Assembly (NCBI GenBank): GCA_964419225.1
Contig: CAYQPF010000012.1
Location: 1 to 61,001, forward strand
Length of the DNA stretch: 61,001 nucleotides
Origin: CAYQPF01 sp964419225
Lineage (GTDB): Bacteria; Cloacimonadota; Cloacimonadia; Cloacimonadales; CAYQPF01
Reading direction: 5' to 3'
Positions 17,009 to 24,470 of this stretch are shown here, piece by piece. Position 1 is the first letter of the stretch; each line of letters starts with the position of its first letter. The translations under genes and the position numbers were made by a program. The notes below the pieces were generated by a model. The model had not been told where the DNA came from. It worked only from the letters and a program-made list of their open reading frames with translations, and searched no databases.

Positions 17009-17216
17009 ATGAAAGCAATAATATGTACTAAATACGGTCTCGGGATGTTCTTCAACTCAAAGAAGTGGGAAAACCCTACTTTGCGAGATTGTTCGTTGGT
17101 TTGAATAGACCCAGTAAACCTATTTTGGGAACCGAATTTGCCTGTGAAGTAGAAGCTATCTGCAGAAATGTAAAGCTCTTAAAGAAAGGTACTCAGGTTT
17201 TTGGGGCTACCGGTTT
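17009..17216 (+). pseudogene. Zinc-type alcohol dehydrogenase/quinone oxidoreductase remnant
   Basis: Starts MKAIICTKYG as medium-chain dehydrogenases do, loses frame, then continues in another frame as ARLFVGLNRPSKPILGTEFA with the NVKLLKKGTQVFGATG pattern, and ends against the convergent acetyltransferase. At least one frameshift, an internal deletion of the substrate loop and loss of the whole NAD(P)-binding half make it non-functional. The family pattern is clear from the conserved RP.KPILGTEFAGEVEA.G type block. Confidence 0.75.
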
Positions 17217-17762
17217 CAGATTTAGCTGTAACGACTGGCGACAGATGCCTAACTGATAAATATTGTGCAGGTACTCTTTTTCATGGAAGGTATCAAGTCT
17301 GGTTCCCGTCATCATGAAACCGTTCTTTTCTACTACTTTTATCGAAGACAGATTATCTACATAAATACGCGCTTCGATAATAGATAGAGCCATTTCTTCT
17401 TTACCGAAGGCGAGGACAGCTTTCATGGCCTCATTCATATAACCCCGGCCATTGCATTCTTCTTTTAAATCGTAACCTATTTCAGCCTTTTTCTGATCTC
17501 TATCCCACATATGGTATCCCAAAGTACCAATCTTAACACTGCTCTCCTTTAAAACCATAATCCAACGGTGCTGAGTCCGGGGTTCTGGTAAGCTATAAAA
17601 GTTGATTAGATCAATGGCTTCATCCAATGAGGCCATAGGATCGTAATCAAAAAGATATCTGTTAATAAAATCTGATGAGAATTGCTCTAAAATAAAATCA
17701 GCATCGCTGCTGGAGATATTTCTCAACCATAACCTTTCTGTTTCTAATTCCCTAAAAAACAC
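17193..17762 (-). CDS. GNAT acetyltransferase, RimJ/RimL type
   Basis: 189 aa. It begins ELETERLWLRNISSSDADFIL, typical of RimJ/RimL-like N-acetyltransferases, and carries AEIGYDLKEECNGRGYMNEAMKAVL (acetyl-CoA pyrophosphate loop, G..RGY.. variant) and a VDNLSSIKVVEKNGFMMTG block. These enzymes acetylate protein N-termini or small amines; the substrate is not evident. The 3' end overlaps the oxidoreductase remnant on the other strand, so its C terminus may have been altered when that gene was truncated. Confidence 0.88.
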   Translation of the reverse strand: MFFRELETERLWLRNISSSDADFILEQFSSDFINRYLFDYDPMASLDEAIDLINFYSLPEPRTQHRWIMVLKESSVKIGTLGYHMWDRDQKKAEIGYDLKEECNGRGYMNEAMKAVLAFGKEEMALSIIEARIYVDNLSSIKVVEKNGFMMTGTRLDTFHEKEYLHNIYQLGICRQSLQLNLKPVAPKT

Positions 17763-17856
17763 TATTCACCTCTATATTTTTTATTTTAAAAATCCCTCAC
17801 ATACATTATCTTCAAATCTCTTTTCTCAAAGCACTTGGATTCAGTGCTTCCTTCTC

Positions 17857-17916
17857 TCTGGGAGATGACGCAGCTTGCGTCATTATTATAAAGAGCCTGG
17901 CAAGCTCTTCTCCCAA
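17857..17916 (+). repeat. REP-like double hairpin, family B
   Basis: Near-identical to 15977-16036 (gatgacgca-gct-tgcgtcatt, then agagcctggcaagctctt). Followed at about 17934-17983 by a separate repeated stretch (acaagggaaggatcagagga) also found inside the MITE copy at 19402-19634. Confidence 0.7.
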
Positions 17917-17992
17917 AGAAGCATCTGGATTCAGGCTTCCTGCCCTTGGTACAAGGGAAGGATCAGAGGATGGGTTGTTCCCCACTGGCACC

Positions 17993-18018
17993 TGACTCAC
18001 GACTCACGACTCACGACT
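17993..18018 (+). repeat. 8-bp tandem repeat
   Basis: gactcacg repeated three times, ending just before the barrel-protein stop codon. Confidence 0.65.
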
Positions 18019-18030
18019 ATAGACTTTCCC

Positions 18031-18660
18031 TCAAAATCTGTAACCAAAATTCAAACCCGGCTCAAAAATATGCTTAGGTTTACCCTTTTCTATTTCTGCA
18101 AATGCATCCGGGAAATTGGTGTTAACAGGCCAGTATTTGAGAGCGAATGCAGGTTCTACATACCACCGTTTCTTGCAGAATTCATACCTGTAACCCAAAA
18201 TAAATTGCATATATAACTGAAATCCCTTTTGGATCTTTTTGTCATCCTCATCATAAAACTGCTGGATAAAAGGGGTCGCTTCAACTATAGTATATACATT
18301 CTTGTAAAGGAACCTCTGATATCCCAAACCCACACCATATGCCCTGACCTTACCAGGATACATTTTTTCAGAAGACCCATATGTACCCAATGGCTCATAA
18401 TAGGTCCAGGTGATTGCTTCGACAAATAAATAATCTTTGGGTGCTAATTGGTAACCATAATTCAATTGGAAAAAATAGACCGGATCACCAGGTGCGAAAT
18501 TCCCCAACATAAATACTGAACTTCCGATAGAATGCCGTCGATCCAATTCCTGCTTGTCTTTCTGAACTGTTACAACAGCCATAGAATCTGTACTCTGACT
18601 GAATGCCAGTCCGATAAACATAACTAATATTAGAGTTAATACTATACTTTTCAATTTCAT
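18031..18660 (-). CDS. Outer-membrane beta-barrel protein, sigma-54 controlled
   Basis: 209 aa. Signal peptide MKLKSIVLTLILVMFIGLAFSQ, then a small-barrel sequence (FQLNYGYQLAPKDYLFVEAITW, AYGVGLGYQRFLYKN, RRWYVEPAFALKYWPVNTN-like) ending GLNFGYRF with a terminal Phe. It is a paralogue of 8405-9055, with the same conserved blocks but low overall identity. A sigma-54 promoter 30-45 bp before the start codon and a 15/16 match to the regulator palindrome 118 bp further up place it in the two-component regulon; the paralogue has a sigma-70 promoter instead. Confidence 0.8.
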   Translation of the reverse strand: MKLKSIVLTLILVMFIGLAFSQSTDSMAVVTVQKDKQELDRRHSIGSSVFMLGNFAPGDPVYFFQLNYGYQLAPKDYLFVEAITWTYYEPLGTYGSSEKMYPGKVRAYGVGLGYQRFLYKNVYTIVEATPFIQQFYDEDDKKIQKGFQLYMQFILGYRYEFCKKRWYVEPAFALKYWPVNTNFPDAFAEIEKGKPKHIFEPGLNFGYRF

Positions 18661-18691
18661 TTACTTCTCCACTTCATTTTCTTTTATAATA

Positions 18692-18707
18692 TGCACCCCT
18701 TATGCCA
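18692..18707 (-). promoter_or_regulatory. Sigma-54 (-24/-12) promoter of the barrel gene
   Basis: Minus-strand TGGCATAAGGGGTGCA keeps GG-N10-GC and TGGCA, with GTGC in place of TTGC. Start point about 20 bp before the ATG. Confidence 0.65.
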
Positions 18708-18824
18708 ACAAACCGTAAATTGCTCTACAAACTTCTAATACCTTCTATAGCAACTAATTAAGTCAACACCACATTCTCTCATCCCCTTCTGATTTCACGA
18801 AGTGTCCCTTTTTAATAATATACA

Positions 18825-18840
18825 TGTTCGATATCGGACA
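18825..18840. promoter_or_regulatory. Putative UAS of the NtrC-type regulator
   Basis: TGTTCGATATCGGACA, one mismatch from the perfect palindrome at 13071, 118 bp upstream of the sigma-54 promoter of the barrel gene. Confidence 0.6.
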
Positions 18841-18912
18841 CCTATCATACACTACTTTCAATCCATTCTTTATCCGGAACTGTTTGGCAACGCCCTAATT
18901 GTCAATTTCCCC

Positions 18913-18948
18913 CTGACTCGTCCGAGCAGTCCGACTTGTCCGATTCTC
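18913..18948 (+). repeat. Nonamer tandem repeat
   Basis: gactcgtcc, gagcagtcc, gacttgtcc: period 9, inside the gene-free spacer 18841-19030. Confidence 0.55.
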
Positions 18949-19030
18949 CCTACTCACGACTATAGACATATCCTCTCCTTGCCTTCTCGTCTCCGCATGA
19001 GATAATCTCGGAAAACGTTAACAATAATTA

Positions 19031-19210
19031 AACCCGGATAATGCAGTGGAGATTTGTTGAATGAGTCGAAGATTTTGAAGAATGGTGACTTACATACGAG
19101 CGATTACATATAACATATATATTTTGAGTGAGTGTGGAAGTCATCCAAATTCAAAACGATTAACGTAACCACTGGTTCAGACGCAAAGAATCTACTGCAT
19201 TGTTCGGGTT
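19031..19210 (+). mobile_element. MITE-like element, family A, divergent copy
   Basis: 180 bp with ends aacccggataatgcagtgga and, in reverse, aacccgaacaatgcagtaga. The interior differs from the 9234 copy but keeps the order of blocks (gtcgaag, attttgagtgagtg, gaagtcatccaaattc). Confidence 0.7.
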
Positions 19211-19249
19211 GAACATCATCAATAGGATTCAAATCTGAACCACACTGTA

Positions 19250-19271
19250 GAGACAAGGCATGCCCTGTCTC
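19250..19271. repeat. 22-bp palindrome
   Basis: GAGACA-a-GGCATGCC-c-TGTCTC, 11-bp arms with one mismatched pair. A degraded echo (cctcat..cttgtc, cccgtctc) follows to 19318. It resembles small dispersed palindromic repeats; function unknown. Confidence 0.5.
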
Positions 19272-19356
19272 AATTATATCCTCATACCTTGTCGTATTTT
19301 TATCCTCATGGCCCGTCTCAACATTGCCTCATTAATTATGAAAAGCAAAAGATTTC

Positions 19357-19393
19357 TTGACAAGTTTTCCTATTTGGCAAATATGGCAAATAG
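19357..19393 (+). promoter_or_regulatory. Promoter and operator of the arsenic operon
   Basis: TTGACA, 17 nt, AATATG. CTATTTG (19370) and CAAATAG (19387) form an inverted repeat across the -10, a place and form that suits an ArsR repressor. A MITE-like element lies between this and arsR. Confidence 0.6.
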
Positions 19394-19401
19394 ATGTTGA
19401 T

Positions 19402-19634
19402 AATCTCGAACTGTGCAGTAGAGGTTTGCAGTCTGGGTCGAAGATCGTGAAGATTGAAGGATTGCAATCGAATGAGGTTATATAATAAATATATGGTGAG
19501 TGAGATTGGATTCAGGGCCTCCTTCCATTTGCAAGGGAAGGATCAGAGGATGAGTTATTTCCCTCCTGCCCACTGCCTACTGCATACTGAAATAGCTTCA
19601 GCCAGATTGTAAAAATTCTACTGCACAGTTCAGG
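19402..19634 (+). mobile_element. MITE-like element, family A, with internal insertion
   Basis: Ends ctcgaactgtgcagtagagg and, in reverse, cctgaactgtgcagtagaat. The left part matches 9234-9400 closely; about 75 bp of other repeat sequence (gcaagggaaggatcagagga, then heptamer-like cactgcctactgcatactg) is inserted in the middle. It occupies the 5' leader of the arsenic operon. Confidence 0.75.
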
Positions 19635-19651
19635 ATAATAAGGAGATTTAG

Positions 19652-19954
19652 ATGATAGATCATGCTAAATATGAAAAAATGACCCTCATCATGAAAGCTA
19701 TGGCTCACCCCACACGACTCTTTATGCTGGATATGCTGAATGAAAAAGAACATTGCGTTTGTGAATTACAAGAACTAATCGGCCTCGATATGTCCACAAT
19801 TTCTAAACACCTATCAGTTTTGAGAAATGCAGGACTAGTATCCAGCAGAAAAGTCAATAATCAGGTATTTTATAAAATTCTCTGCCCCTGTGTACTCGAT
19901 TTTTACTCTTGTATGATCAAAAAACCAGACAATTCTGCGAGATGTGATGGTTAA
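19652..19954 (+). CDS. arsR: ArsR/SmtB-family arsenic-responsive repressor
   Basis: 100 aa with AAGGAG before the ATG. Winged helix with MAHPTRLFMLDMLNEKEHCVCELQELIGLDMSTISKHLSVLRNAGLV: the HCVCEL cysteine pair in the recognition-helix region is the classical As(III)/metal site, and the C terminus adds CPC and a further Cys. It releases DNA when metalloid binds. First gene of the arsenic operon. Likely operator at 19370-19393; the leader between operator and gene is lengthened by a MITE-like insertion. Confidence 0.92.
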   Translation: MIDHAKYEKMTLIMKAMAHPTRLFMLDMLNEKEHCVCELQELIGLDMSTISKHLSVLRNAGLVSSRKVNNQVFYKILCPCVLDFYSCMIKKPDNSARCDG

Positions 19955-19963
19955 TTTATTCAT

Positions 19964-19994
19964 ACTGACTACTGACCACTGACTACTGACCACT
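19964..19994 (+). repeat. Heptamer tandem repeat in the ars operon
   Basis: tgactac and tgaccac alternate with period 7 between arsR and the permease gene. Confidence 0.75.
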
Positions 19995-20009
19995 TTCTAA
20001 GGAGGAAAC

Positions 20010-20975
20010 ATGTTCACCTGGTGGGAAAATATTACAAAATGGCTGGTTTACAATTTACTTGGTCTAAATGAGACCAATCATTGGGCTTCAGCCTTACAAT
20101 TTTTCTTATTCGATACAATAAAGATCTTTATTTTATTAGCCATCATCATTATGGCTATCACTTACATCCGCAGTTACTTTCCGCCTGAAAGAACTAGAGC
20201 TATTTTGGCAAAGAAGAAAGGCGGTACTTTTATTGGCCACATCCTCGCTGCTCTACTGGGGATCGTGACACCCTTCTGTAGCTGCTCCGCAGTACCTTTG
20301 TTTATCGGATTCGTGGAAGCAGGAATTCCTTTGGGTGTTACTTTCACCTATTTAGTGGCAGCACCTATGGTCAATGAAGTAGCTCTGGGAATGTTATGGG
20401 TGATGTTTGGTTGGAAGACAGCACTGATTTATATCATATCAGGTGAAATAATTGCCATTGTCAGTGGTATTGTCATCGGCAGAATGAAAATGGAACGTTA
20501 TGTTGAAGATTATGTCTGGAAAATGAAAGTAGGTGCTGCAGTAGAACTGGCCAAACCAACTCAGACAGACAGAATAAAAGAAGCCTGTGGATTTACTCTG
20601 GATTTGATCAGGAAGATTTGGCTTTATGTAGTCATCGGAATAGGTATAGGCGGGATCATGCATGGCTGGCTGCCGACAAATGCCCTTGGTCACCTGGCAG
20701 GTAAAGATAATCCTTTTGCTGTACTCATAGCTGTCCTGATTGGCATTCCTCTCTATTCCAATGCAGCCGGAGTAATTCCTCTGGTTAGCGAACTCACCCG
20801 AGCCGGAGTAGCTTTGGGTACATCTTTAGCTTTCATGATGGCAGTAACAGCCTTGAGTATTCCGGAAATGATCTTGTTGAGAAGAGTCCTAAAACCAAAG
20901 TTATTAGCAATTTTTGTAGCTATTACCGGAACAGGAATAATTTTCACCGGTTATCTCTTTAATGCCATCATGTAG
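20010..20975 (+). CDS. ArsP_1/DUF318-type permease
   Basis: 321 aa, about eight membrane helices. It has the family motif TPFCSCSAVPLFIGF near residue 88, VAAPMVNEVALGML, and the second half GIPLYSNAAGVIPLV. Members are linked to export of organoarsenicals or other metalloids/metals, and the Cys pair in FCSC is thought to handle the substrate. AAGGAGG ribosome site. In the ars operon it may export methylated or other organic arsenic, complementing the ACR3 pump (inference). Confidence 0.88.
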   Translation: MFTWWENITKWLVYNLLGLNETNHWASALQFFLFDTIKIFILLAIIIMAITYIRSYFPPERTRAILAKKKGGTFIGHILAALLGIVTPFCSCSAVPLFIGFVEAGIPLGVTFTYLVAAPMVNEVALGMLWVMFGWKTALIYIISGEIIAIVSGIVIGRMKMERYVEDYVWKMKVGAAVELAKPTQTDRIKEACGFTLDLIRKIWLYVVIGIGIGGIMHGWLPTNALGHLAGKDNPFAVLIAVLIGIPLYSNAAGVIPLVSELTRAGVALGTSLAFMMAVTALSIPEMILLRRVLKPKLLAIFVAITGTGIIFTGYLFNAIM

Positions 20976-20985
20976 GAGATTTTTA

Positions 20986-21075
20986 GATGAAAGTAAAAAT
21001 GTATCAAAGTTTGAAATGTTTTCTAACTGACGACTGGCTACTGACAACTGACTACTGGAGTTTTTATGTTGGATA
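20986..21075 (+). CDS. 29-codon ORF between permease and ccdA-like gene
   Basis: MKVKMYQSLKCFLTDDW... starts after an AGGAG and ends 10 bp inside the next gene. Its second half is made of a period-7 repeat (tgacgac, tggctac, tgacaac, tgactac). It may be the start of a lost small gene overrun by the repeat. No family recognised. Confidence 0.22.
21025..21058 (+). repeat. Heptamer tandem repeat in the ars operon
   Basis: tgacgac, tggctac, tgacaac, tgactac: the same 7-mer type as 19964-19994. Confidence 0.7.
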
Positions 21076-21773
21076 AGATTTTTGAAGTAATGACCAATGC
21101 TTTATATACCAATTGGGAGATAAGTCTCCTGGCCTCTTTTGTCTGGGGAATCCTGAGTATCATTCTCAGTCCCTGTCATTTAACAACTCTGCCTTTGGTT
21201 ATCGGTTTTATCAGCGGTCAGAAAGATCTTAAAACCAAAAAAGCCTTTTATCTGTCTTTACTCTTTGCAACAGGGATCCTGGTTACAATGGCTGTTTTAG
21301 GGATAATAACGAGTATGTTAGGCAGATTGATGGGAGAATTGGGTTCTTTTCCTAATTATATCGTGGGCACTGTTTTGATTCTCATGGGAATATATATGCT
21401 GGATTTCTTTACCTTACCATCATATTTAAATTTGAACAATGCACTTTTTAAACATAAAGGATATTGGGCTGCTTTCATTATCGGGCTGATATTTGGAATT
21501 GGTCTGGGTCCTTGTGCTTTTGCCTACATGGCACCTATTTTGGCGATCAGTTTCGAACAGGCTTCCAAGTCACTGCCATATTCGATAACAATTATAGGAG
21601 CCTTTATTCTTGGGCATTGTCTGGTGATTGTTTTGGCCGGCACATTCTCCAGTGTTGTGGAGAATTACCTGAAGTGGAATGAACAGTCCAAAGGAGCTAC
21701 CCTTGTGAAAAGAGTTTGCGGGGGACTGATAATAATTGGTGGATTATATTTGATGATAAAAGACATAATATAG
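21066..21773 (+). CDS. CcdA-like thiol:disulfide transmembrane protein
   Basis: 235 aa, six to seven helices. It has the DsbD/CcdA hallmark cysteines SPCH (helix 1) and GPCA (helix 4), which carry electrons across the membrane. In this operon it probably delivers reducing power to the extracytoplasmic thioredoxin encoded at the operon end. Start ATG 21066 follows a GGAG formed at the end of the heptamer repeat. Confidence 0.88.
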   Translation: MLDKIFEVMTNALYTNWEISLLASFVWGILSIILSPCHLTTLPLVIGFISGQKDLKTKKAFYLSLLFATGILVTMAVLGIITSMLGRLMGELGSFPNYIVGTVLILMGIYMLDFFTLPSYLNLNNALFKHKGYWAAFIIGLIFGIGLGPCAFAYMAPILAISFEQASKSLPYSITIIGAFILGHCLVIVLAGTFSSVVENYLKWNEQSKGATLVKRVCGGLIIIGGLYLMIKDII

Positions 21774-21785
21774 GAGGAGTAAAAG

Positions 21786-22838
21786 ATGAAAGAAAAGTTA
21801 ATGAGTAAACTATCCTTTTTGGATCGCTTCCTGACCTTGTGGATTTTCCTGGCGATGTTTATCGGGGTAATGCTGGGTCGTTTTGTTAATGGTATGGAAA
21901 CCTTTGTTTCTTCATTTCAGGTTGGCACAACCAACATTCCCATCGCTATAGGTTTAATTCTGATGATGTACCCACCTTTGGCTAAAGTACGTTATGAGGA
22001 ACTGGGTGATGTATTCAAGAATTTCAAAGTGCTGGGTTTATCTTTAGTACAAAATTGGGTCATTGGACCTGTATTGATGTTTCTTTTAGCAATTTGGCTA
22101 TTACCTGACAAACCGGAATACATGGTTGGATTGATCATGATCGGATTGGCCCGCTGCATTGCTATGGTAATTGTCTGGAATGATCTGGCAAAAGGTGATC
22201 CTGAGTATTGTGCCGGTTTAGTAGCTTTCAACAGCATCTTTCAGGTACTTTTCTTCAGTGTTTATGCCTGGTTATTCATCACTGTTTTACCTCCCTTATT
22301 CGGTTTGCAGGGTAGTGTTGTACAGGTAACTATTGGGCAGATTGCCAAGAGTGTCTTCATCTATTTAGGCATTCCTTTCTTAGCTGGCATGCTTACCCGC
22401 TTTACTCTGATAAAAATTAAAAACAAAGAATGGTATCACAAGAAATTTATCCCGATCATCAGTCCTATAACTCTGATTTCACTGTTATTTACTATTCTTG
22501 TAATGTTCAGTTTGAAGGGAAATATGATCTTTGCTTTGCCCTTTGATGTTGTCAGAATTGCAATTCCATTACTAATATATTTTGTGATCATGTTTTTAGT
22601 AAGCTTCTTCATGTCCAAAAAAGTGGGAGCTACATATGGTCAGGCTTCAACTCTTTCCTTTACCGCAGCAAGCAACAATTTTGAGTTAGCTATAGCCGTA
22701 GCAGTGGCAGTATTCGGGATAAATTCCGGCCAGGCCTTTGCTGCAGTTATTGGGCCTTTGGTAGAGGTGCCGGTGTTGATCAGTCTGGTCAATGTCTCGT
22801 TATATTTTAGAAGGAAATATTTTAAAATAGAGGTTTAA
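21786..22838 (+). CDS. ACR3-type arsenite efflux permease
   Basis: 350 aa, ten helices. Clear ACR3 (bile acid:Na+ symporter superfamily) motifs: MMYPPLAKVRYEEL, the GLARCIAMVIVWNDLA segment with the conserved Cys needed for arsenite transport, and LSFTAASNNFELAIAVAVAVFG. Pumps As(III) out using the proton gradient. GGAGGAG ribosome site; its stop codon abuts the arsenate reductase start. Confidence 0.95.
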   Translation: MKEKLMSKLSFLDRFLTLWIFLAMFIGVMLGRFVNGMETFVSSFQVGTTNIPIAIGLILMMYPPLAKVRYEELGDVFKNFKVLGLSLVQNWVIGPVLMFLLAIWLLPDKPEYMVGLIMIGLARCIAMVIVWNDLAKGDPEYCAGLVAFNSIFQVLFFSVYAWLFITVLPPLFGLQGSVVQVTIGQIAKSVFIYLGIPFLAGMLTRFTLIKIKNKEWYHKKFIPIISPITLISLLFTILVMFSLKGNMIFALPFDVVRIAIPLLIYFVIMFLVSFFMSKKVGATYGQASTLSFTAASNNFELAIAVAVAVFGINSGQAFAAVIGPLVEVPVLISLVNVSLYFRRKYFKIEV

Positions 22839-23540
22839 ATGTCAAAAGAGAGAATCTTGTTTTTATGCACCGGGAATTCCTGTCGTTCCCAAATGGCAGA
22901 AGGTATCGTCAATCACTTCTATGGAGAAGAATATGAAGCTTTCAGTGCCGGAGTAAAACCTTCCGTTGTAAATCCCAGAGCAATTGCAGTTATGCAGGAA
23001 TTGGGTATTGATATTTCACAGCAGACTTCCAAGCATTTGAAAGAATTTATAGGCCAGGAATTCTCTTACATTATCACCGTGTGTGACAATGCTAAGGTTA
23101 GCTGTCCTATTTTCCCGGGAAATGCTGAAAGACTGCATTGGAGCTTCGAAGATCCTGCCGAAGCTGAAGGAACGGAAGATGAAATAATGGATGAGTTCCG
23201 TAGGATAAGGGATCAGATCCTGATCAGAATAAAATACGCCTTGTTAGAAGAGGCAGACGCTGAAATTGAATTTGATGATTCAGACATAGATGGAGGAATA
23301 ATGAATATTAAAGTATTAGGTAGCGGTTGTACTAAGTGTAAGAAGCTGGAAGACAATGTTTTGAAAGCAGTCGCAGAAATGGGTCTTGATGCCCGTACAG
23401 AAAAAGTGACAGATTTGCAGCAGATCATGGGATATGGAGTCATGATGACTCCTGCATTGGTTATTAATGAAGAAGTAAAATCAGTCGGAAAATTGCTTTC
23501 TGTTGATGATGTTAAGAAAATATTAAATGGGTTTAAGTAG
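22839..23540 (+). CDS. arsC: Arsenate reductase (thioredoxin type) fused to a small CxxC thioredoxin
   Basis: 233 aa. Residues 1-145 are the low-molecular-weight-phosphatase type ArsC: CTGNSCRSQMAEG with C10 and C15, and the redox pair C82 and C89 in VCDNAKVSC, at the same positions as staphylococcal ArsC. Residues 155-233 are a small redox-disulfide/thioredoxin-like domain (IKVLGSGCTKCKKLE, C164 and C167; MMTPALVINEEV cis-Pro). The second domain would reduce the first, making a self-contained As(V) reductase. A GGAGGA and ATG at 23301 lie exactly at the domain border, so the second domain may also be made alone. Confidence 0.92.
   Translation: MSKERILFLCTGNSCRSQMAEGIVNHFYGEEYEAFSAGVKPSVVNPRAIAVMQELGIDISQQTSKHLKEFIGQEFSYIITVCDNAKVSCPIFPGNAERLHWSFEDPAEAEGTEDEIMDEFRRIRDQILIRIKYALLEEADAEIEFDDSDIDGGIMNIKVLGSGCTKCKKLEDNVLKAVAEMGLDARTEKVTDLQQIMGYGVMMTPALVINEEVKSVGKLLSVDDVKKILNGFK
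23301..23540 (+). CDS. Possible internal translation start: free thioredoxin domain
   Basis: ATG 23301 (MNIKVLGSGCTKCKKL) has GGAGGA 3-4 nt upstream, inside the arsC frame. The linker codons before it (DSDIDGG) are the ribosome site read in frame. This looks like two adjacent genes fused by loss of a stop codon, with the second start still usable. Alternative: the site is no longer used. Confidence 0.4.
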   Translation: MNIKVLGSGCTKCKKLEDNVLKAVAEMGLDARTEKVTDLQQIMGYGVMMTPALVINEEVKSVGKLLSVDDVKKILNGFK

Positions 23541-23549
23541 GAGACTATT

Positions 23550-23927
23550 GTGGCAGGATGTAATAGTTGTACAAATGATAAGAATACTTTGATATTCGCT
23601 TGTTCAGGTGGATCAAATGTGGGGCAGATGAGTAATGATGCTGCAAAAAAACTTACAATAAGTAAGCATGGGAAAATGTTTTGTGCTGCCGGAATTGGAG
23701 CAGATCTGAGTGGATTTATTCAAACAGCCAAGGATGCTGATGAGAATATAGTTATTGATGGTTGTGGAGTTAAGTGTTTAAAAGCTTCATTCGATAAACA
23801 TCAAATCACTAATTATAAGCATTTAATAATTACTGATCTGGGTATTGAAAAACATAAAGACTTATCAGTAAATGAAAATGAAAATTTGGAAAAGGTTATT
23901 GAAGAAGTAAAAAAACTCATTGGATAA
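23550..23927 (+). CDS. DGC-domain putative zinc-binding protein
   Basis: 125 aa, GTG start with AGGAG upstream. Contains CNSCTND, FACSGGSNVGQMSNDAA, CAAGIGADL and the family signature DGCGVKCLK. Members are often found next to arsenic genes; the cysteines may bind zinc or metalloid. Exact role unknown. Its stop codon overlaps an out-of-use ATG of the next reading frame. Confidence 0.85.
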   Translation: MAGCNSCTNDKNTLIFACSGGSNVGQMSNDAAKKLTISKHGKMFCAAGIGADLSGFIQTAKDADENIVIDGCGVKCLKASFDKHQITNYKHLIITDLGIEKHKDLSVNENENLEKVIEEVKKLIG

Positions 23928-23944
23928 TGAGTTTAGGAGAATTA

Positions 23945-24361
23945 ATGAACAAGACAGTCTATATCGTATTTGCCTTAATGATAGTTTTGGCAATAAGCAT
24001 CAATATCAGAGCAAAAAAAACCGTAGCCAAACCTGAAACAAAAGCCCCTGCTCCCAAGGTGGAAGGCAAGGTTACTTTTGTCGAACTGGGTTCTGTTACC
24101 TGCATACCCTGTAAACAGATGAAAAAAGTCATGGAAGAAATTGAAAAAGAGTATAAGGACAGAGTCGATATTATTTTCTATGATATTAATTCTGATAAAG
24201 ATGCAGACAAAGCTGATAAATATGGCATTAAGCTGATCCCTACTCAGGTCTTTTTGGATAAAAATGGCAAAGAATATTTCCGTCACGAAGGCTACTATCC
24301 GACTGCCAAAGTAAAGGAAGCACTGGAAATGGGCCTGAATCCCAAACCCAAAGGAAAATAA
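23945..24361 (+). CDS. Membrane-anchored extracytoplasmic thioredoxin
   Basis: 138 aa from ATG 23945. An in-frame ATG at 23927 contains the AGGAG that serves 23945, so the later start is preferred. One N-terminal membrane segment, a short linker, then a thioredoxin fold with SVTCIPCKQM (active-site CIPC, not the usual CGPC) and cis-Pro LIPTQVF. Probably receives electrons from the CcdA-like protein. Last gene of the ars operon; a strong terminator follows. Confidence 0.88.
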   Translation: MNKTVYIVFALMIVLAISINIRAKKTVAKPETKAPAPKVEGKVTFVELGSVTCIPCKQMKKVMEEIEKEYKDRVDIIFYDINSDKDADKADKYGIKLIPTQVFLDKNGKEYFRHEGYYPTAKVKEALEMGLNPKPKGK

Positions 24362-24433
24362 CCCCCTCTTGAGAATTGTTAACCACGATATTCAGGATGA
24401 ACAATACTGTTTGTCTTTAACGCTTTGATATAT

Positions 24434-24460
24434 AGGGCAGACTTTCACGTCTGCCCTTTT
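24434..24460 (+). terminator. Terminator of the arsenic operon
   Basis: AGGGCAGAC-N6-GTCTGCCCT followed by TTT; perfect 9-bp stem. Confidence 0.85.
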
Positions 24461-24470
24461 GATAAATTTA

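Noticed and set aside
17065..17256. 63-codon ORF as a real small gene
   Set aside because: It is the middle of a frameshifted oxidoreductase remnant.
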